From assembly GCA_035235625.1 (NCBI GenBank), contig CP141144.1:38376014-38440013 (forward strand): DNA of 64,000 nt, read 5' to 3'. The notes under the pieces are model-generated. The model worked only from the letters and a program-made list of their open reading frames with translations. It was not told where the DNA came from and did not search any database. Shown piece after piece: positions 1-11,636 of this stretch. The DNA is from Saururus chinensis (taxonomy: Eukaryota > Streptophyta > Magnoliopsida > Piperales > Saururaceae). Positions within the stretch are counted from its first letter, which is position 1. Each line of letters begins with the position of its first letter. The translations under genes were made by a program, and so were the position numbers.

Positions 1-1437
1 AGAATTGGCAACATTACATTCTTCTTTCTTATTGTCTTCCTTGCACGAGTATGGGGAGAAGAAGGGGGTCTTCTTCCATAAGAAAACTCTATCTCCTACT
101 ACTTTCCTTATTCTGAAAATGGGTCAAATCCAAAGAAAACACTTTCCCTGCCTTTGTATCCACATGTCTCATCCATATCAGATTTTTTTCATGAATGTTG
201 GAGGTGAGAATGGAAAGCAATTCTCAAACACAGTTACTGAATCACCGCATACTGAGGAGCCTCTTTTGGTCGTTGATTAGGCTCGTAGTCCCATATACGT
301 GTTAGTTGTTCAATGATTACTTAACGTGATCAAATTATTCAACACCCTGTTTGGAGGTATTTTAACTCGTGGACACAGAATGTTGCAGCGATGTTTATGA
401 AGAAGACGAAGAAAAATGTGAAGTCTTTTGGGGGTCTTCTGCTTTTTGTTGGTATTTTTTTATTACGTATATAAATTTTTCTTAGGATTATTTTTATGAG
501 AAAGTTAATCTGCACTAGGTTGCACGTGTATTGGGATGTTCTTACGCATTATTCACCGTCTTGAATACAACAACACATGCATAACGGGGCAGGTGGACAG
601 TTCCAAATCCTTCTGCCCTTTGAATAACACAGGATCGTGCGGCCTGAAAGTGTCCAAGGGAATAGAAATTACACAAATTTGATCTTTATATATCACTAAG
701 AAAGGGAAAGTCGGACCTTAATTGAGAAAATTTTGGAGACCTGATGCAAGGCGAATGAGGCTTCTCCTCAAGTCAAGGCCCAAGTCAGCCCAAGGCCCAA
801 GATGTTTGGTGTGACCATTTTGGCCATTGCTTGGCATGAAACTAAGATAGTGTTTTAGGGGCTTTTGGTTTGTGAATTTTTTTAGAAATAAAAGTAGAAT
901 TTTTTAAAATTATTTCTAATAAGTCACCACCAATTGAGAATTGCAGTTGGTAATAAAAAAATTTAGGATAAATTCGGATGTCGCATTAAACTTATTTTTA
1001 AAATGTTAAATAACTCTCTCTCCCAAACTTGAATATGTATATTCTTAATACTATTTACTCCTAAATTTGAGCCCTATCAAACAAAATTTCATATGTGTAG
1101 GTAATTTTGAACTTTTAAAAAAGGTTTCACCTATATGGCGCACTTGTAAAAGCTAAAATCAATATAAGAGGTAATAAATAAAAAATAAAAAAAATTTAAT
1201 TCCGAGATAGGAGATTGAGAGCTGGAATCACCTCATGAGGTGATTCTGGTCGATTTTGAATAGAAATAGCTAGAAATCAACTTTGGGGCAAAAATTTTAT
1301 TTCCATCTATGTTCTACATACAACTAGGAATCTGGTAATTTTGGCTAGAATTGGGGTGGAATCAATATAATCTTACAAAATCTCACCCTACTTTGACATA
1401 CGCAAAGTTGGTAAGTATTAACCTTTTTATTGAGAAC
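1..1437. other. unassigned AT-rich intergenic DNA
   Basis: I see no supportable gene here. An open frame of 91 codons at 5-280 has no recognisable domain and no flanking exon signals. From about 840 on the sequence becomes A/T-rich with homopolymer runs. It may be decayed repeat or an unrecognised gene flank. Confidence 0.5.
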
Positions 1438-1531
1438 AACTCTGCTTTGAGTCAAGACAATTCTACTTCTCAACTCTGCTTTGAGTCAAGACAATTCTAC
1501 TTATAGAACAACTCTGCTTTGAGTCAATTTA
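1438..1531. repeat. short tandem repeat, 34-38 bp unit
   Basis: Two full units and a partial third, each beginning AACTCTGCTTTGAGTCAA, start near 1438, 1472 and 1510. The spacing is 34 and then 38 bp. No gene overlaps it. Confidence 0.8.
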
Positions 1532-1819
1532 TTGGTACAAGTCAAAAAATATTTAGAAGATTTCGCTTTGAATTAATTTACGAGTATGAGATTAAGGAAA
1601 CTAAATTTTGTATGCAAGAAACTCAATGAAAAAAAAATCTAAAGTATATAAGATTTTTAGAAAAAAATTAATTTTTTCTAGATTTTAAAAAATAATTTTA
1701 AAAAAATTAAACAACAACAAAAACTTGATTATTAAACAAATTATTGTTTTTTCAAAAATATTTTTTATTAAAATAAACATAGTGACAGTCTACTTGGTTG
1801 TGTTGAAAGTTTCGAATTA

Positions 1820-2120
1820 TGCGATGGCCGGAACAATCGCTAATGAGGGGTTTTTACGACAGTTTTTATGGTCGTGTCTGTATATGGACCTTTTGCGAAG
1901 GCCACAATTGTCGCTAAAGGTCATAATGCCATCGCAGATAGTCCAAAATAGATGGTGGGGCATTTTTGTTGTGACGACCACAACTGTTGTAGAAAGTCAT
2001 ATCGATCATCGTTGAAACTATCAGCAACACAATTTTTTGCAATGGTCATTAACAACGACCATAGTAAGAAACAGCGATGGTTGGCGACCATCACTGTTAG
2101 GCTTTGTTTTTGTAGTAAGT
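1820..2120 (-). mobile_element. CACTA-like DNA transposon end (fragment)
   Basis: The segment is filled with short inverted and direct copies of a GCGATGG / CGACCAT motif, such as GCGATGGTTGGCGACCATCAC near 2074-2095, the usual look of CACTA subterminal repeats. It ends with TTTGTTTTTGTAGTA, the reverse complement of a CACTACAAAAA-type terminal repeat with a changed last base. I found no matching opposite terminus or transposase, so this is one end of a non-autonomous or truncated element. The family assignment rests on pattern only. Confidence 0.5.
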
Positions 2121-3476
2121 TGATTCAAATCTACTAGTGACTAAGGTTGAGTTTAAATCATTTCAGGATGTTGTGTTCTAGAAATTTATAGATCTTGATT
2201 GCTTGCTCAAATCCAAACTTCTAGAACAGATAGTAAGGGGGAGCAAAGTAATGATGATGATATAGCTACTGATTGATGTTTTTATTTATTTTGTATCACT
2301 TTTTATGTATTCATTTATTTCAAAAACTTCTTTAATTCATTTATGTTTCATTATGATGATGAGATGTACTCTTGATGTAACATCATTGATTTTTTTTGTG
2401 ATTTTCTATAAAAAAATTGTTATTTTCTGCTAGTATTTTCAACAGGGAAATTTGACGTTTGGTGTATCTATTTTTGTAATTAATCTTAATATTCATAACT
2501 GTAGAGTTGAGAGTTGTACTTAGTTGCAAGTCATGGGCCTCGACGTATCATAGAAACTGTCTGCGTGAAAATGGGAGAGAAAAGAAAGAGACACGAAGTA
2601 GAAAAGACATAGAAGAAAAGAGGGAAAAGAAAAAAAAGAAAAAGAAAAAATATATCATAAAATCAGATGATGCACGCCTGACCTGCAGCAGAATAGAGGA
2701 AGGGACTCCCCTTCCTTCTGTGAAGTCGTAGTTGGCACCACCGCTGGCCGCCGGCTTTTGCCTAGCTAGCCTCAGCTTGGCGACCCTGGCCTTCCGCTCC
2801 TTTTTCCCTCCTTCGTTCCATTTTCAGTTTTTCTCCTGATCCACCGCCACCTGCTAGATGACCCTAGCCTGCCACCATGGTTCTGGCCCGGCCAGGACAA
2901 TGTTTGTGGACCACTATCTTGGCCTCCTTGCCCCTCCTTTGCTAGCGTTAGGTAAAACTCTGACTGCCTTTTTCCCATGTATCTATGTGTTTCGGCCTTC
3001 GGCAGTGCCACTAGTAGCTGCCCACCATAGGTGGGCCTTTGGCCCTCCCCCAGCCCGACAACAACAAGGCTATTGCCTAGGCTAGAATCACCGCCTTTCT
3101 CGGTCTTCTCCTTTTCCCTACTCTAATCTGGGCAAAATTTCCCCGCTTCCATTGATTTTTTTATCTCTTATTTTCACTATCGGCTGCCACCCAGTGATAG
3201 GCCTTTGGTTTTCCACCTTGAGTCAGCTATGGTGAGGTGCTGAGGTATGGCCTTCTTGGCTCCGATCGGTTCTTATTCGCTTGATTGGACGACTAGCACC
3301 AGAGGAAATTTTGTCCTTTATCTCAGGCAGCATCCATTCTCTGTTATTGGACGTCGGATGACATAGGGCCAACGTCTATTCAACTTGCTTCTATCTGACA
3401 ACTGTTGGGTCACTGCCGTCTTCCAGCTCTAGCTCTTGACCCTATCTAGTCATTTGTTGCCTAGCGATAGCGTGTC
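2121..3476. other. unassigned region with purine tract and GC-rich segment
   Basis: A purine-rich stretch lies at 2558-2650 and a much more GC-rich segment at about 2690-3470. Short overlapping frames occur on both strands in the GC-rich part (about 75-79 codons, 2772-3085), but none shows a domain or preferred codon use. It could be a decayed gene or older transposon. The minus-strand LTR at 3477 begins directly after it. Confidence 0.4.
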
Positions 3477-3884
3477 TGTAACGCCCCGACCCAAGTCGGG
3501 GTCCAAAAAATCACAAATAAAAATTTTCTCTTAAGCAAGCAATCATCATTTATGTGCGAGAGCTATAATGTTCATCTACGCATTACGGAGCTTCAAAGCT
3601 TCCTCGTAAGTAGAATCACGTTGTAACATTCATATGCACACAATGAAGCTTCATAGTTCGTCATGTGTAAATCAGAATAAAACTTATAATTAATTTGGAT
3701 CGGGCCAATGTTGCCTAGTTGTCGATTGCCTACGTACGTACTGAAGAACATTTACAATATTATTCTAATATGATTGGATCCGATCATAGTTCTGCCTAAC
3801 GGCTATTACATACATCAGACAATACAAAAACACATGCGTTAAAATGGGTGTATCCAAATACTTAATTGGAGTTAGATAGAAATC

Positions 3885-4083
3885 TCATAAATCATTGAAC
3901 TCAGGCAGAAATCTCATAAATCATTGAAATTAGACAAAAATCTCATAAAGCATTGAAATCAGACATAAATCTAATAAATCATTGAAATGAGATAGCAATC
4001 TCATAAATTATTGAAATCAGATAGAAATCTCATAATTCATTGGAGTTAAACATAAATCTTATAAATCGTTGGAGTTAAACAGA
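3885..4083. repeat. 29 bp tandem array inside LTR (7 units)
   Basis: Seven imperfect units of about 29 bp, each starting AAATCTCATAAATCATTG. The same array has about four units in the 5' LTR of this element (14010-14115) and about three in element B (6540-6620, opposite strand). Unit number therefore changed after the LTRs were made. Confidence 0.8.
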
Positions 4084-4282
4084 AGCTAACAAATTAATGG
4101 AACTATGCAACTGATTGAACACAATGGAGCATATTGAATTATATCCCATCAAAACATGTTAGATCATAACAAAGTATAGCATATCAAAGCATATCAGGAC
4201 ACCTTAGATCATATCAGATAAAGCATAACAAAACAATTCAAATCAGAACATATTAATTTACATCAGATCATAGCAAGTCATA

Positions 4283-4326
4283 CATCTTAATTAGTATATT
4301 TTTATCACTAATTAAGATGTACAAGT
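4283..4326. repeat. LTR hairpin (inverted repeat)
   Basis: CATCTTAATTAGT and ACTAATTAAGATG face each other across an A/T-rich loop of about 11 bases. The same hairpin occurs at 6228-6270, 14320-14362 and 33500-33532, so it is kept in elements A, B and C. It lies in the transcribed part of the LTR. Its function is unknown. Confidence 0.75.
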
Positions 4327-4479
4327 ATATAAGTCAGTTAACATCCTAAGTTAACTACATAAGACGCCTACGTAATCTTATACTCATATTAAAATAGAAG
4401 ATCATAAGTGCCTACTCCTAGAAAACATCAGAAGTGGTGGCATTCAGAGTTGTTCGTTTCTTCAAAGCGTCCTCCTTTC

Positions 4480-4911
4480 ACATTCGGAGATGGAAGGAAA
4501 AATCTCTTTTAGCTCCAGAATGTCATTCTCACAGCGTCTAAAGGTAGTGGACAAAATCTCTCTTTAACCCTGGACACTTTACACTTCTTGCGGTCATAGG
4601 TAGCATACATAACATCCCCTTGCCTGAAGCTACTTCTTACTTTCTGTGCCCGAAAGTGACAAACAAAACATCTCCTTATTCATAGACATTTTTCTCTTTC
4701 TGCGCTTATAACTACAGACGAAGCATCCCCTTAACTTTGGGGTGCTTCTCTCACTAGGTGGGTTTTCGGTGAAGGACAAAGCCTCCTCTACTATGAGTCA
4801 CTTCTCTCGTTGTGGTCCATCAACTGTGGATAGAACCTCCTCTTTCTCTGGGTGACTTTTCTTTCTCTGGTGCTCGAGGACAACGGGTAGGGCCTCTTCT
4901 TTGCTCGGGGC
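4480..4911 (-). repeat. degenerate array of about 60 bp units in LTR leader
   Basis: Units recur with spacing near 60 bp. Read on the minus strand each holds an AAGGGGATG- or GAGGAGG-like core, a short TGTCC-like word and a purine-rich spacer. Equivalent arrays lie at 5540-6090 (B), 14500-14945 (5' LTR of A) and 33590-34085 (C). All lie downstream of the LTR TATA box, so they would be in the RNA leader. Confidence 0.65.
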
Positions 4912-4916
4912 ATTTT

Positions 4917-7040
4917 TGTAATACCCCACTTTTCCAATTATGTCTAACCAAGGGGGTTAGAGGTAATTAGTAAAATTTATGAGTAGAGCTTGAAGAAACT
5001 AGCGTAACAAATTAAAGTACGTGCAAAACAGAGGTTGAGACCAGAAGTTATGACCTTGAGAAGCATGTAAATTAGGTTGGACCCACTTAAAAAGAGTGGG
5101 ATATATTGCTGTAAGTAAGATGGTATTGACTGTCTTGTTGATATGAGTCCAATAGTACCAAGAACTCGCAAATCTTAATCCGGTTAGAAAGATACGCATG
5201 TTTGAAGATATGTATTAAAAAAATAAAAAAGAAAAAGAAAAAGGAGCCACACTTGACCACAGTGCATGTAATGCAAGGTCTCCGCACGTGTTACTAGTGG
5301 GTGATGTGTCGCATGTGCGTGGTGCATAAATGGCGGGCACCACCATTTCTTGTGGTGCCGTGGTTTCAAAGGGCAACTCGGAGGCTAATAAATAGCCATT
5401 TTCTGTCAGTTTTGATACCAAAACTTCATTTTCTCTATTTCTGAGCGTTCTGAGTCCAATTTAGCCCATCCAAGAGGCGTTCTTGACTAAATCGAGTGTG
5501 CTCTATGCAATGGAGGGTTCTTTCTTCAAGTTGGAGACTGTATGAGGAGGAAATGTTTCGAGATAAGGAGAGGCTATGCCCATTGTCCTTGAGCACCAGA
5601 GAACTTCTCATTCTCTGTTTTTGATCATTCTGACTCTGATTGAGCTTGTTTAAGAGATGTTCTTGAGTGAATCAAGTGTGTTCTACGCAATGAAGGGTTT
5701 GTTCTCTTAGTTGGCGACTGTATGAGGAGGAAATGCCCTAAGACTAGGGGAGGTCCTGCCCGTTGTCCTCGAGCACCGGAGTAAGAAAAAGGGGCCGAGA
5801 GCAAGAGGGGTTTTGTCTGTAGTTGCTATACCACAATGAGAGAAGCGATCCAAAGTAAGGGAGGCTTTGTCCTCCCCAGAAGGGCCACCCAGTAAGAAAG
5901 GTATCTCCAAGCTAAAGGGAGGCTTCATCCATAGTTTATAAGCGCAGAAGAAGAAAAATTGTCTCCGAAAAGAGGATGCTATGTCCGTCACTTCAGAGCA
6001 TGGAAAGTAAGGAACGTCTCAAGGTAAAGGGATGCTACGTCTGCCTAGTTCAAAGGAAATTTTGTTGGCCATATCCAATCTAAAAGGAGGATACTCTGAA
6101 GAAACGAACAGCTTTAAATGCCACCGCTTTCGATGTCTCTTATAGGTAATTATACCTAATCTCCAGTATGAGAATACATATACATCCTAAGTAGTTAACT
6201 TAGGATGTTAAATTATTTATATGCTTACACATCTTAATTAGTGATAATAATGCACTAATTAAGATGTATGATTTGTCATGATTTAATATGTTCTAATTTG
6301 AATTACTTTGTTATGCTTTATCTGTTATGATCTGAAGTGACCTACTATGCTTTGATCTATTGTGTTATGATATGCTATGTTTAGAATACGACTTGTCTCG
6401 CTTTGGGATGGAATGAGATGTGTGATATGTTTGGCCTTGCTCTGGGGTAGAGCGAGACATGTAAATGTATTATGTTCCGCTATGTGGGAGAGCGAGATGT
6501 GATTTCGTTAATTTATCAGCTTCCGTTTAACTTTGACAATTTATAAGATTTTTGTTTAACTTTGATGATTTATATGATTTATGATATTTTAGTTTGACTT
6601 AGATGATTTACAAGATTTCGGTCTAACTTCAAATGATGTATTTGAATATAAGAATATATGTATTTTAATATATATAATTTTATGGTGCCTGATGTATGTA
6701 ATAGCCATTAGGCAAGGCTACATTCTAATTCGATTGTATTGCTATAATATTATGAATGTTATCTAATACGTACGTAGGCAACCAACGGCAAGGCAATGTT
6801 AGCCTAATCCAAATTAATTGTAATTATAAATTTTATTCTGATTTACACGCGACAAATTATGAAGCTTTGTTGTGTGTAAATAAATGTTACAACCTGAGTC
6901 AACGTATGGGAAAACTTTGAGGCTCCGCAATGAATAGATGAATTTTGTACCTCTCGTACACAGATGGTGATTCCTTGTTTAAGGAAGAAAAAAATTTGTT
7001 CAAAGATTTTCTAGACCTCGACTTGGGTTAGGGTGTTACA
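4917..7040 (+). repeat. element B 5' LTR (2124 bp)
   Basis: TG...CA bounded (TGTAATACCCC to GGGTGTTACA) and followed after three bases by the primer site. A TATA-like CTAATAAATAGCC lies at 5385-5397. Just downstream the leader segment is tandemly duplicated (about 5425-5607 and 5608-5790), including the conserved motif around GCGTTCTTGACTAAATCGAG. The leader array follows to about 6090. Confidence 0.85.
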
Positions 7041-7043
7041 AAA

Positions 7044-7056
7044 TGGTATCAAAGCA
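7044..7056 (+). other. primer-binding site, initiator tRNA-Met type
   Basis: TGGTATCAAAGCA lies three bases after the 5' LTR end. It matches the usual TGGTATCAGAGC plant retroelement primer site with one change. Because it is on the plus strand it fixes the orientation of element B. Confidence 0.85.
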
Positions 7057-8334
7057 TTCATCTGTTTGCGAGAGTGTAATATTTTATTTATCAATTTAAT
7101 TTGAATTGTAATTTCAAATTTATATAATTCAAATTTCTATTTTGAATGTGAAATTAAATCTAAAATAATTCGATATTGTCGTTCTTTTGAAATAAATTCT
7201 GATTTTAAACTTATAGTTATCATGTGTGATATCGGACTTAATACGAACTTCAACTTTGAATGTTCTATTCTTCATGTGTGACATTAGATTAATATGGGCT
7301 CAATTTGAAATTTATAGTTGCATGCTTTTGCAATGGAATTCTTACGACCAGAAATTTTATGAATTTTGATCTTAAATAAAATAATTATTTGAATATGTTG
7401 TTATGAAAATTTTTGATTTGTTTAATTAGAAGTAATTTTAAATTATAATCTTACATTTGTGTATTAGATTGAAGGCAAACTTAGACCTTCCAAATGTCAT
7501 TTACAAATAAGAATTGATCTAAAATTTTTCTTTGAATTAGTTGCATCTAATTTAATATGAATTTTAATCGAAGAATCATTCAAATTTTTTATTTGTTGTG
7601 ATTTGCATGGGATTTGATGCATACATCGGTTTTATAATTTTTTTAATTTAATTTCAAATCAGAAAATCTTTAGAAATTTCTCTATGAATATATTTCATCG
7701 GGTTTAATATTTTTTTTAAAAAAATGTAATTTGAGATTTTGTTTGGATCGAGAAATTGGATTTATTAAGAACTTTGATTTTGAACTTTTTATCCTGTATT
7801 TGTGACATCGGATTTTATATGAATTCTAATCTTATGAATTCTAATTTTTAATTATAAGTTATATGAAAATTTTGTTCTAAATAAGCTTATTTAGATTTAA
7901 TTTAGAATTCCATTTTGCATGTGTTATGTCGAATTTAAGACGGATTCCAATTTCTCCAAATTTCAATTTTGCATCGAGAATGAATTGCAATTTTGTTTTG
8001 CACATGTGGCTTTATTTAATATGAAACTTTGATTTTGAATTGGTTACATAAATTTTTTTAAATATTTTCAGCAACCTTGATTTCAAATGTGTTTTAAACT
8101 ATGGTAGAATTACCATAGTATAACCACCAACCGCTCATGGTATGGGACACGACGTGCTAGTGAAAAACTCTACGGTTAATTCTACCAGGGTATTGAAATA
8201 AAATTTTCACTTTGAATTGTTCATTTTAGAAAATATTTTTGACCCAAAAATAAATTAGTTTTCAAAAGCGGTATAACTACATCAGAGTAACCATCAAACA
8301 CCCATGGTATAGAGGGTGAGGTGGTAATTTTTGA
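7057..8334 (+). other. element B noncoding interior
   Basis: A/T-rich DNA built from recurring words such as GAATTTTGATTT and AATTTCAAATT, the reverse complement of the interior of element A. It contains no long frame and no gag, protease or RT motif. Large noncoding interiors of this kind define LARD-type non-autonomous elements, which must borrow proteins from a relative. Confidence 0.7.
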
Positions 8335-8833
8335 GATTTTCATATGATTCCGACATTTTATATGATTTATGAGATTTTTATTTGACTTCGATGATTTATG
8401 AGATTTCGGTATAACTCTGAAAGATGTACTTGAATATAAGAATATACATATTTTAACATAAATAATTTTATGATGACTGTTGTATGTAATATCCATTAGG
8501 TGGAACTACGTTTGGATTTGATCACATTGAAATAATATTATGAAGGTTATCCAATACGTACGTAGGCAACCAACGGCAAGGCAATGTTGGCCCAATCCAA
8601 ATTAATTATAATTATAAGTTTTATTTTGATTTACACGCAACAAATTATGAAGCTTCGTTGTGTGTAAATAAACGTTACAACCTGAGTCTACGTGCAGGGA
8701 AGCTTTGAAGCTCCGTAGTACATAGATGAACGTTGTACCTCTCGCGTATAGATGGTGATTCCTTTTTTAAGGAAGAAAAATTTTTATTCTAAGATTTTTT
8801 GGGCCCCGGCCTGGGTTGGGGCATTGCAGTTTC

Positions 8834-9115
8834 CTCCACATAAGGACCCCAAATTAAAGAACCCTGCATTGCGTATAGCGCACTCGATTTAGTTAAGAAC
8901 GCCTCTTGAATGGGCTAACTCAGATTCAGAATGACCAGAAATGGAGAAAACGAAGTTTGTGGTTCAAAACTAACTAAAATGGGTTATTTATAAGCCTGAA
9001 CTGTCCCGAAATTGCGATGCCGTGGATTTTTGCAGCAACGCCCATAGAACAGTGCCTGCGCACCACATATGTCACATTGTTTGACCCACACTGCACGGTC
9101 AGGCTGCATCCACGC

Positions 9116-9194
<79 letters not shown>

Positions 9195-9516
9195 TTAAAT
9201 GCGCATATCGTTCTACCCTAGACTCGGACGTTCGTGTTCTTGGTATAGTTGAGCTTGTATCGAAAGCTCCATGAAAATAGTTTACTTAAAGTAGTATATC
9301 CTATTCTTTTATCCACCTATATTACATGTTTCCCGTGGTCATAACTTTCACTCCCGACCTCTGTTTCGCGCATTCTTCGATTTCTTATGCTCGTTTCTTC
9401 TTGCTCTACTCATATACGGAGGTTTCAACCTCTAAAATCCTCTAAAATTTATCAAAATATTATCTAAGTACCTCTAACCCCTTATGTTGGCATGATAAAA
9501 AAAGCAGGGTGTTACA
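8834..9516 (-). mobile_element. LARD-like element A, 3' LTR, U3/R part
   Basis: This continues the LTR begun at 3477 after the element B insertion. Minus-strand order: TGTAACACCCTGC edge at 9516, U3, an (AT)n run, a TATA box (CTTATAAATAA, 8984-8994 reversed) and the conserved leader motif at about 8880-8945. The polypurine tract sits immediately outside at 9517-9533, so this is the 3' LTR. Confidence 0.85.
9121..9192. repeat. (AT)n microsatellite
   Basis: An uninterrupted AT dinucleotide run of about 72 bp in the U3 of the element A 3' LTR, upstream of its TATA box. Confidence 0.95.
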
Positions 9517-9533
9517 TTCTCCCCCCCCTTTAA
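9517..9533 (-). other. polypurine tract of element A
   Basis: Read on the minus strand, TTAAAGGGGGGGGAGAA directly precedes the TGTAACACCC start of the 3' LTR. This is the expected plus-strand primer of reverse transcription and confirms the element's polarity. Confidence 0.9.
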
Positions 9534-10035
9534 ATATTTTGTGTCCACGCAATTCACCCAAAACTACTCTTCAAAATGCATCAAAATTAAAATATATATC
9601 TAACAAAATCCGATAGTTAATTGGATAAGTAATCGTAAACAGAATTCAATGGATTATAATCATATATATACAAAATCCAATCTTAAAATTAGATAAAACA
9701 TTTATAAATATAATCTGACAATTTATGATCGGATAGAATATTTTGAACAAATTTTGATTATTAATTCAAAATTGAATAAATCATATCGTACAACATCTAA
9801 TACTTAATTCAAGGTCGAATAAATCATTATTCAAAAATTCTATACGTCATTCAAAATCAGACATGTTGTTCTTTTAAAATTCGATAAATCAATCATTCTT
9901 CAAATTCTGATAAATCGTTCATAAACGAAATCCGATAGTTAGTTCAAAATCGGATAAATCTTTGTTCATAAATTCTAATGTCATTTAAAATGAGACATAT
10001 CGTTTCTTTCAAAATTCAATAAATCAATTATTCAG

Positions 10036-10305
10036 TCAAAGAGCCGTGATACTTAACGACTTACTCCCGCACTCATGGGGCCACGGAAGCCTAAAGGATA
10101 TGAGTTTTCCTATGATGCTCCACACCTGTGCGTGCCAGAACCGATTATTTGTCTCAGTGGGTATCCTTATTTAAATTAATGATACCAAACGGCTTACACC
10201 CACAATCATGGGGCTGCAAAGGTCAGAAGGATAGGAGCTTTCCCATGATGCTCCACACCTTTGCATGTCATAACCAATTATTTCTCTCGGTAGGTATCCA
10301 AAATC
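10036..10305. repeat. two tandem copies of the CATGGGG module
   Basis: Each copy of about 125-130 bp has CATGGGGC, then GAGTTTTCC or GAGCTTTCC, CATGATGCTCCACACC, an ACCGATTATTT-like word and a GGTATCC end. Related copies occur at 16056-16195, 31018-31140 and, reversed, 59385-59500, in different LTR elements. Confidence 0.75.
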
Positions 10306-11636
10306 GATAATCTTTGGGCTTTATACCAAATAACTATCTAGAGAGTTCGAAGACCCAAATCATCGAAAACCTCATCATCAAATTAAATTCAGAACAAACA
10401 TTTCAAATTAAACCAGATTTGAAATCAAAATTCATTTCAATACTCAAGTGGAATCAACCTTGAAGCTATCCACTAACACAACATGTCCTATACCAAGGGT
10501 GTTTGATGGTTTCTTATTAGCAATTCTATAGGCTATTGAGATAAATGTACTAAATTTTAAATCTATTTTCAAATTACAGAGGATTTAAAATTAAATTTCA
10601 TATCAAATATACTAGAAGATTCCACCTTAGAGCATTCCACTAACGCTTGATATTTCATACCACAAGTGTTTAGTGATTTCTCTTTTGGATTTCTACTATT
10701 TTTTAAAATAGATTTCAAAGAGAACTTTCAAAATACTGATATTTCATAATTGAATTTCATATCAATATATTTCATAATTGAATTTCATGGGTGTTTGATA
10801 GTTACTCTGAGGTAGTTCCACTGCCTATGAAAACTAATTTATTTCAAAATAAAAAATATTTTCAAAAACGAACAAATTAAAATTAAATTTTATTTCAATA
10901 CCCTAATAGAATTAACCATAGAGTTTTCTACTAGCATCTCATGTCCTGTACCATAGTGTTTGGTGGTTACTCCTTAGTAATTTTGTCGTTGTTTAAAACA
11001 TATTTGAAATCGAAGTCAAATTTCAAAATCAAAATTCATAAAATCAGAGTGTCAGATTAAATCTAAAGCCACATGTGCAAAACAAAATTTTAATTCATTC
11101 TCGATTTAAAATTGAAATTCCTAAAAAAATTTGGAATCTGTTTTAAATCCGATATGTCACATGTAAAAAGAAATTTAAAATTAAATCTAAATTAACTTAT
11201 TCAAAAAAGAATTTTTAAATAATTTATGATTAAAAATTAGAATTCATGGAATCAGAGTTCGTATAAAATCCGTTGTTATAAATGCAAAATGACAAGCTCA
11301 AAATCAAAGTTTGCATGAAATCCGATTTCTCGATCAAAACAAAATGTCAAATTAAGTCAATGTTTTTAAAAAATTATATATTAGACCCAATGCAACATAT
11401 TCAAAGAGAAATTTTTAAAAAGTTTCTGATTGAAATAATAAAAAAATTCATCAAATCGATGTTCACATTAAACCCCATGTAACACATGGCAAAAAAAAAA
11501 TCTTGAATGATTTTTCTATTAAAATACACATTAAATCAGATGCAACACATTCAAAGTAAAAATTTCTTATAAATTCTAATTTTAAATTGACATTTGCATA
11601 GTCTTAAGTTTGTCTTCAATTTGATACACACATGTA

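Larger units (their letters stand above)
3477..4916 (-). mobile_element. LARD-like element A, 3' LTR, distal part
   Basis: Read on the minus strand this is the transcribed (R/U5-like) part of an LTR that continues at 8834-9516 beyond a nested insertion. The outer edge is TGTAACGCCCCGACC at 3477, which pairs with the TGTAACACCC edge at 9516 as a TG...CA LTR. The two parts total about 2.12 kb, matching the 2124 bp LTR of nested element B. It carries a 29 bp tandem array, a strong hairpin and an array of units of about 60 bp. No coding sequence is present. Confidence 0.85.
4917..8828 (+). mobile_element. nested LARD-like element B, internally deleted
   Basis: A plus-strand LTR element inserted into the 3' LTR of element A. 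It starts TGTAATACCCC and ends GGGGCATTGCA. The flanking 5 bp are ATTTT and GTTTC. The uninterrupted site in the other A LTR reads CATTTCCTCC (about 14948), so both flanks are one change from the duplication ATTTC. Layout: 5' LTR 4917-7040, primer site 7044-7056, short noncoding interior to about 8334, and only the last 495 bp of the 3' LTR (8335-8828). A deletion has joined the interior to the middle of the 3' LTR. No gag or pol coding is visible. Confidence 0.85.

Noticed and set aside
2772..3085. Overlapping frames of 75-79 codons in GC-rich DNA
   Set aside because: No domain, both strands open, no splice context. Left as unassigned.
3885..4083. Regular 29 bp repeats, CRISPR-like spacing
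   Set aside because: The units are contiguous with no spacers, degenerate, and inside a plant LTR.
9017..9274. 85-codon frame with a Tyr-Ile run
   Set aside because: The run is translated (AT)n microsatellite in an LTR.
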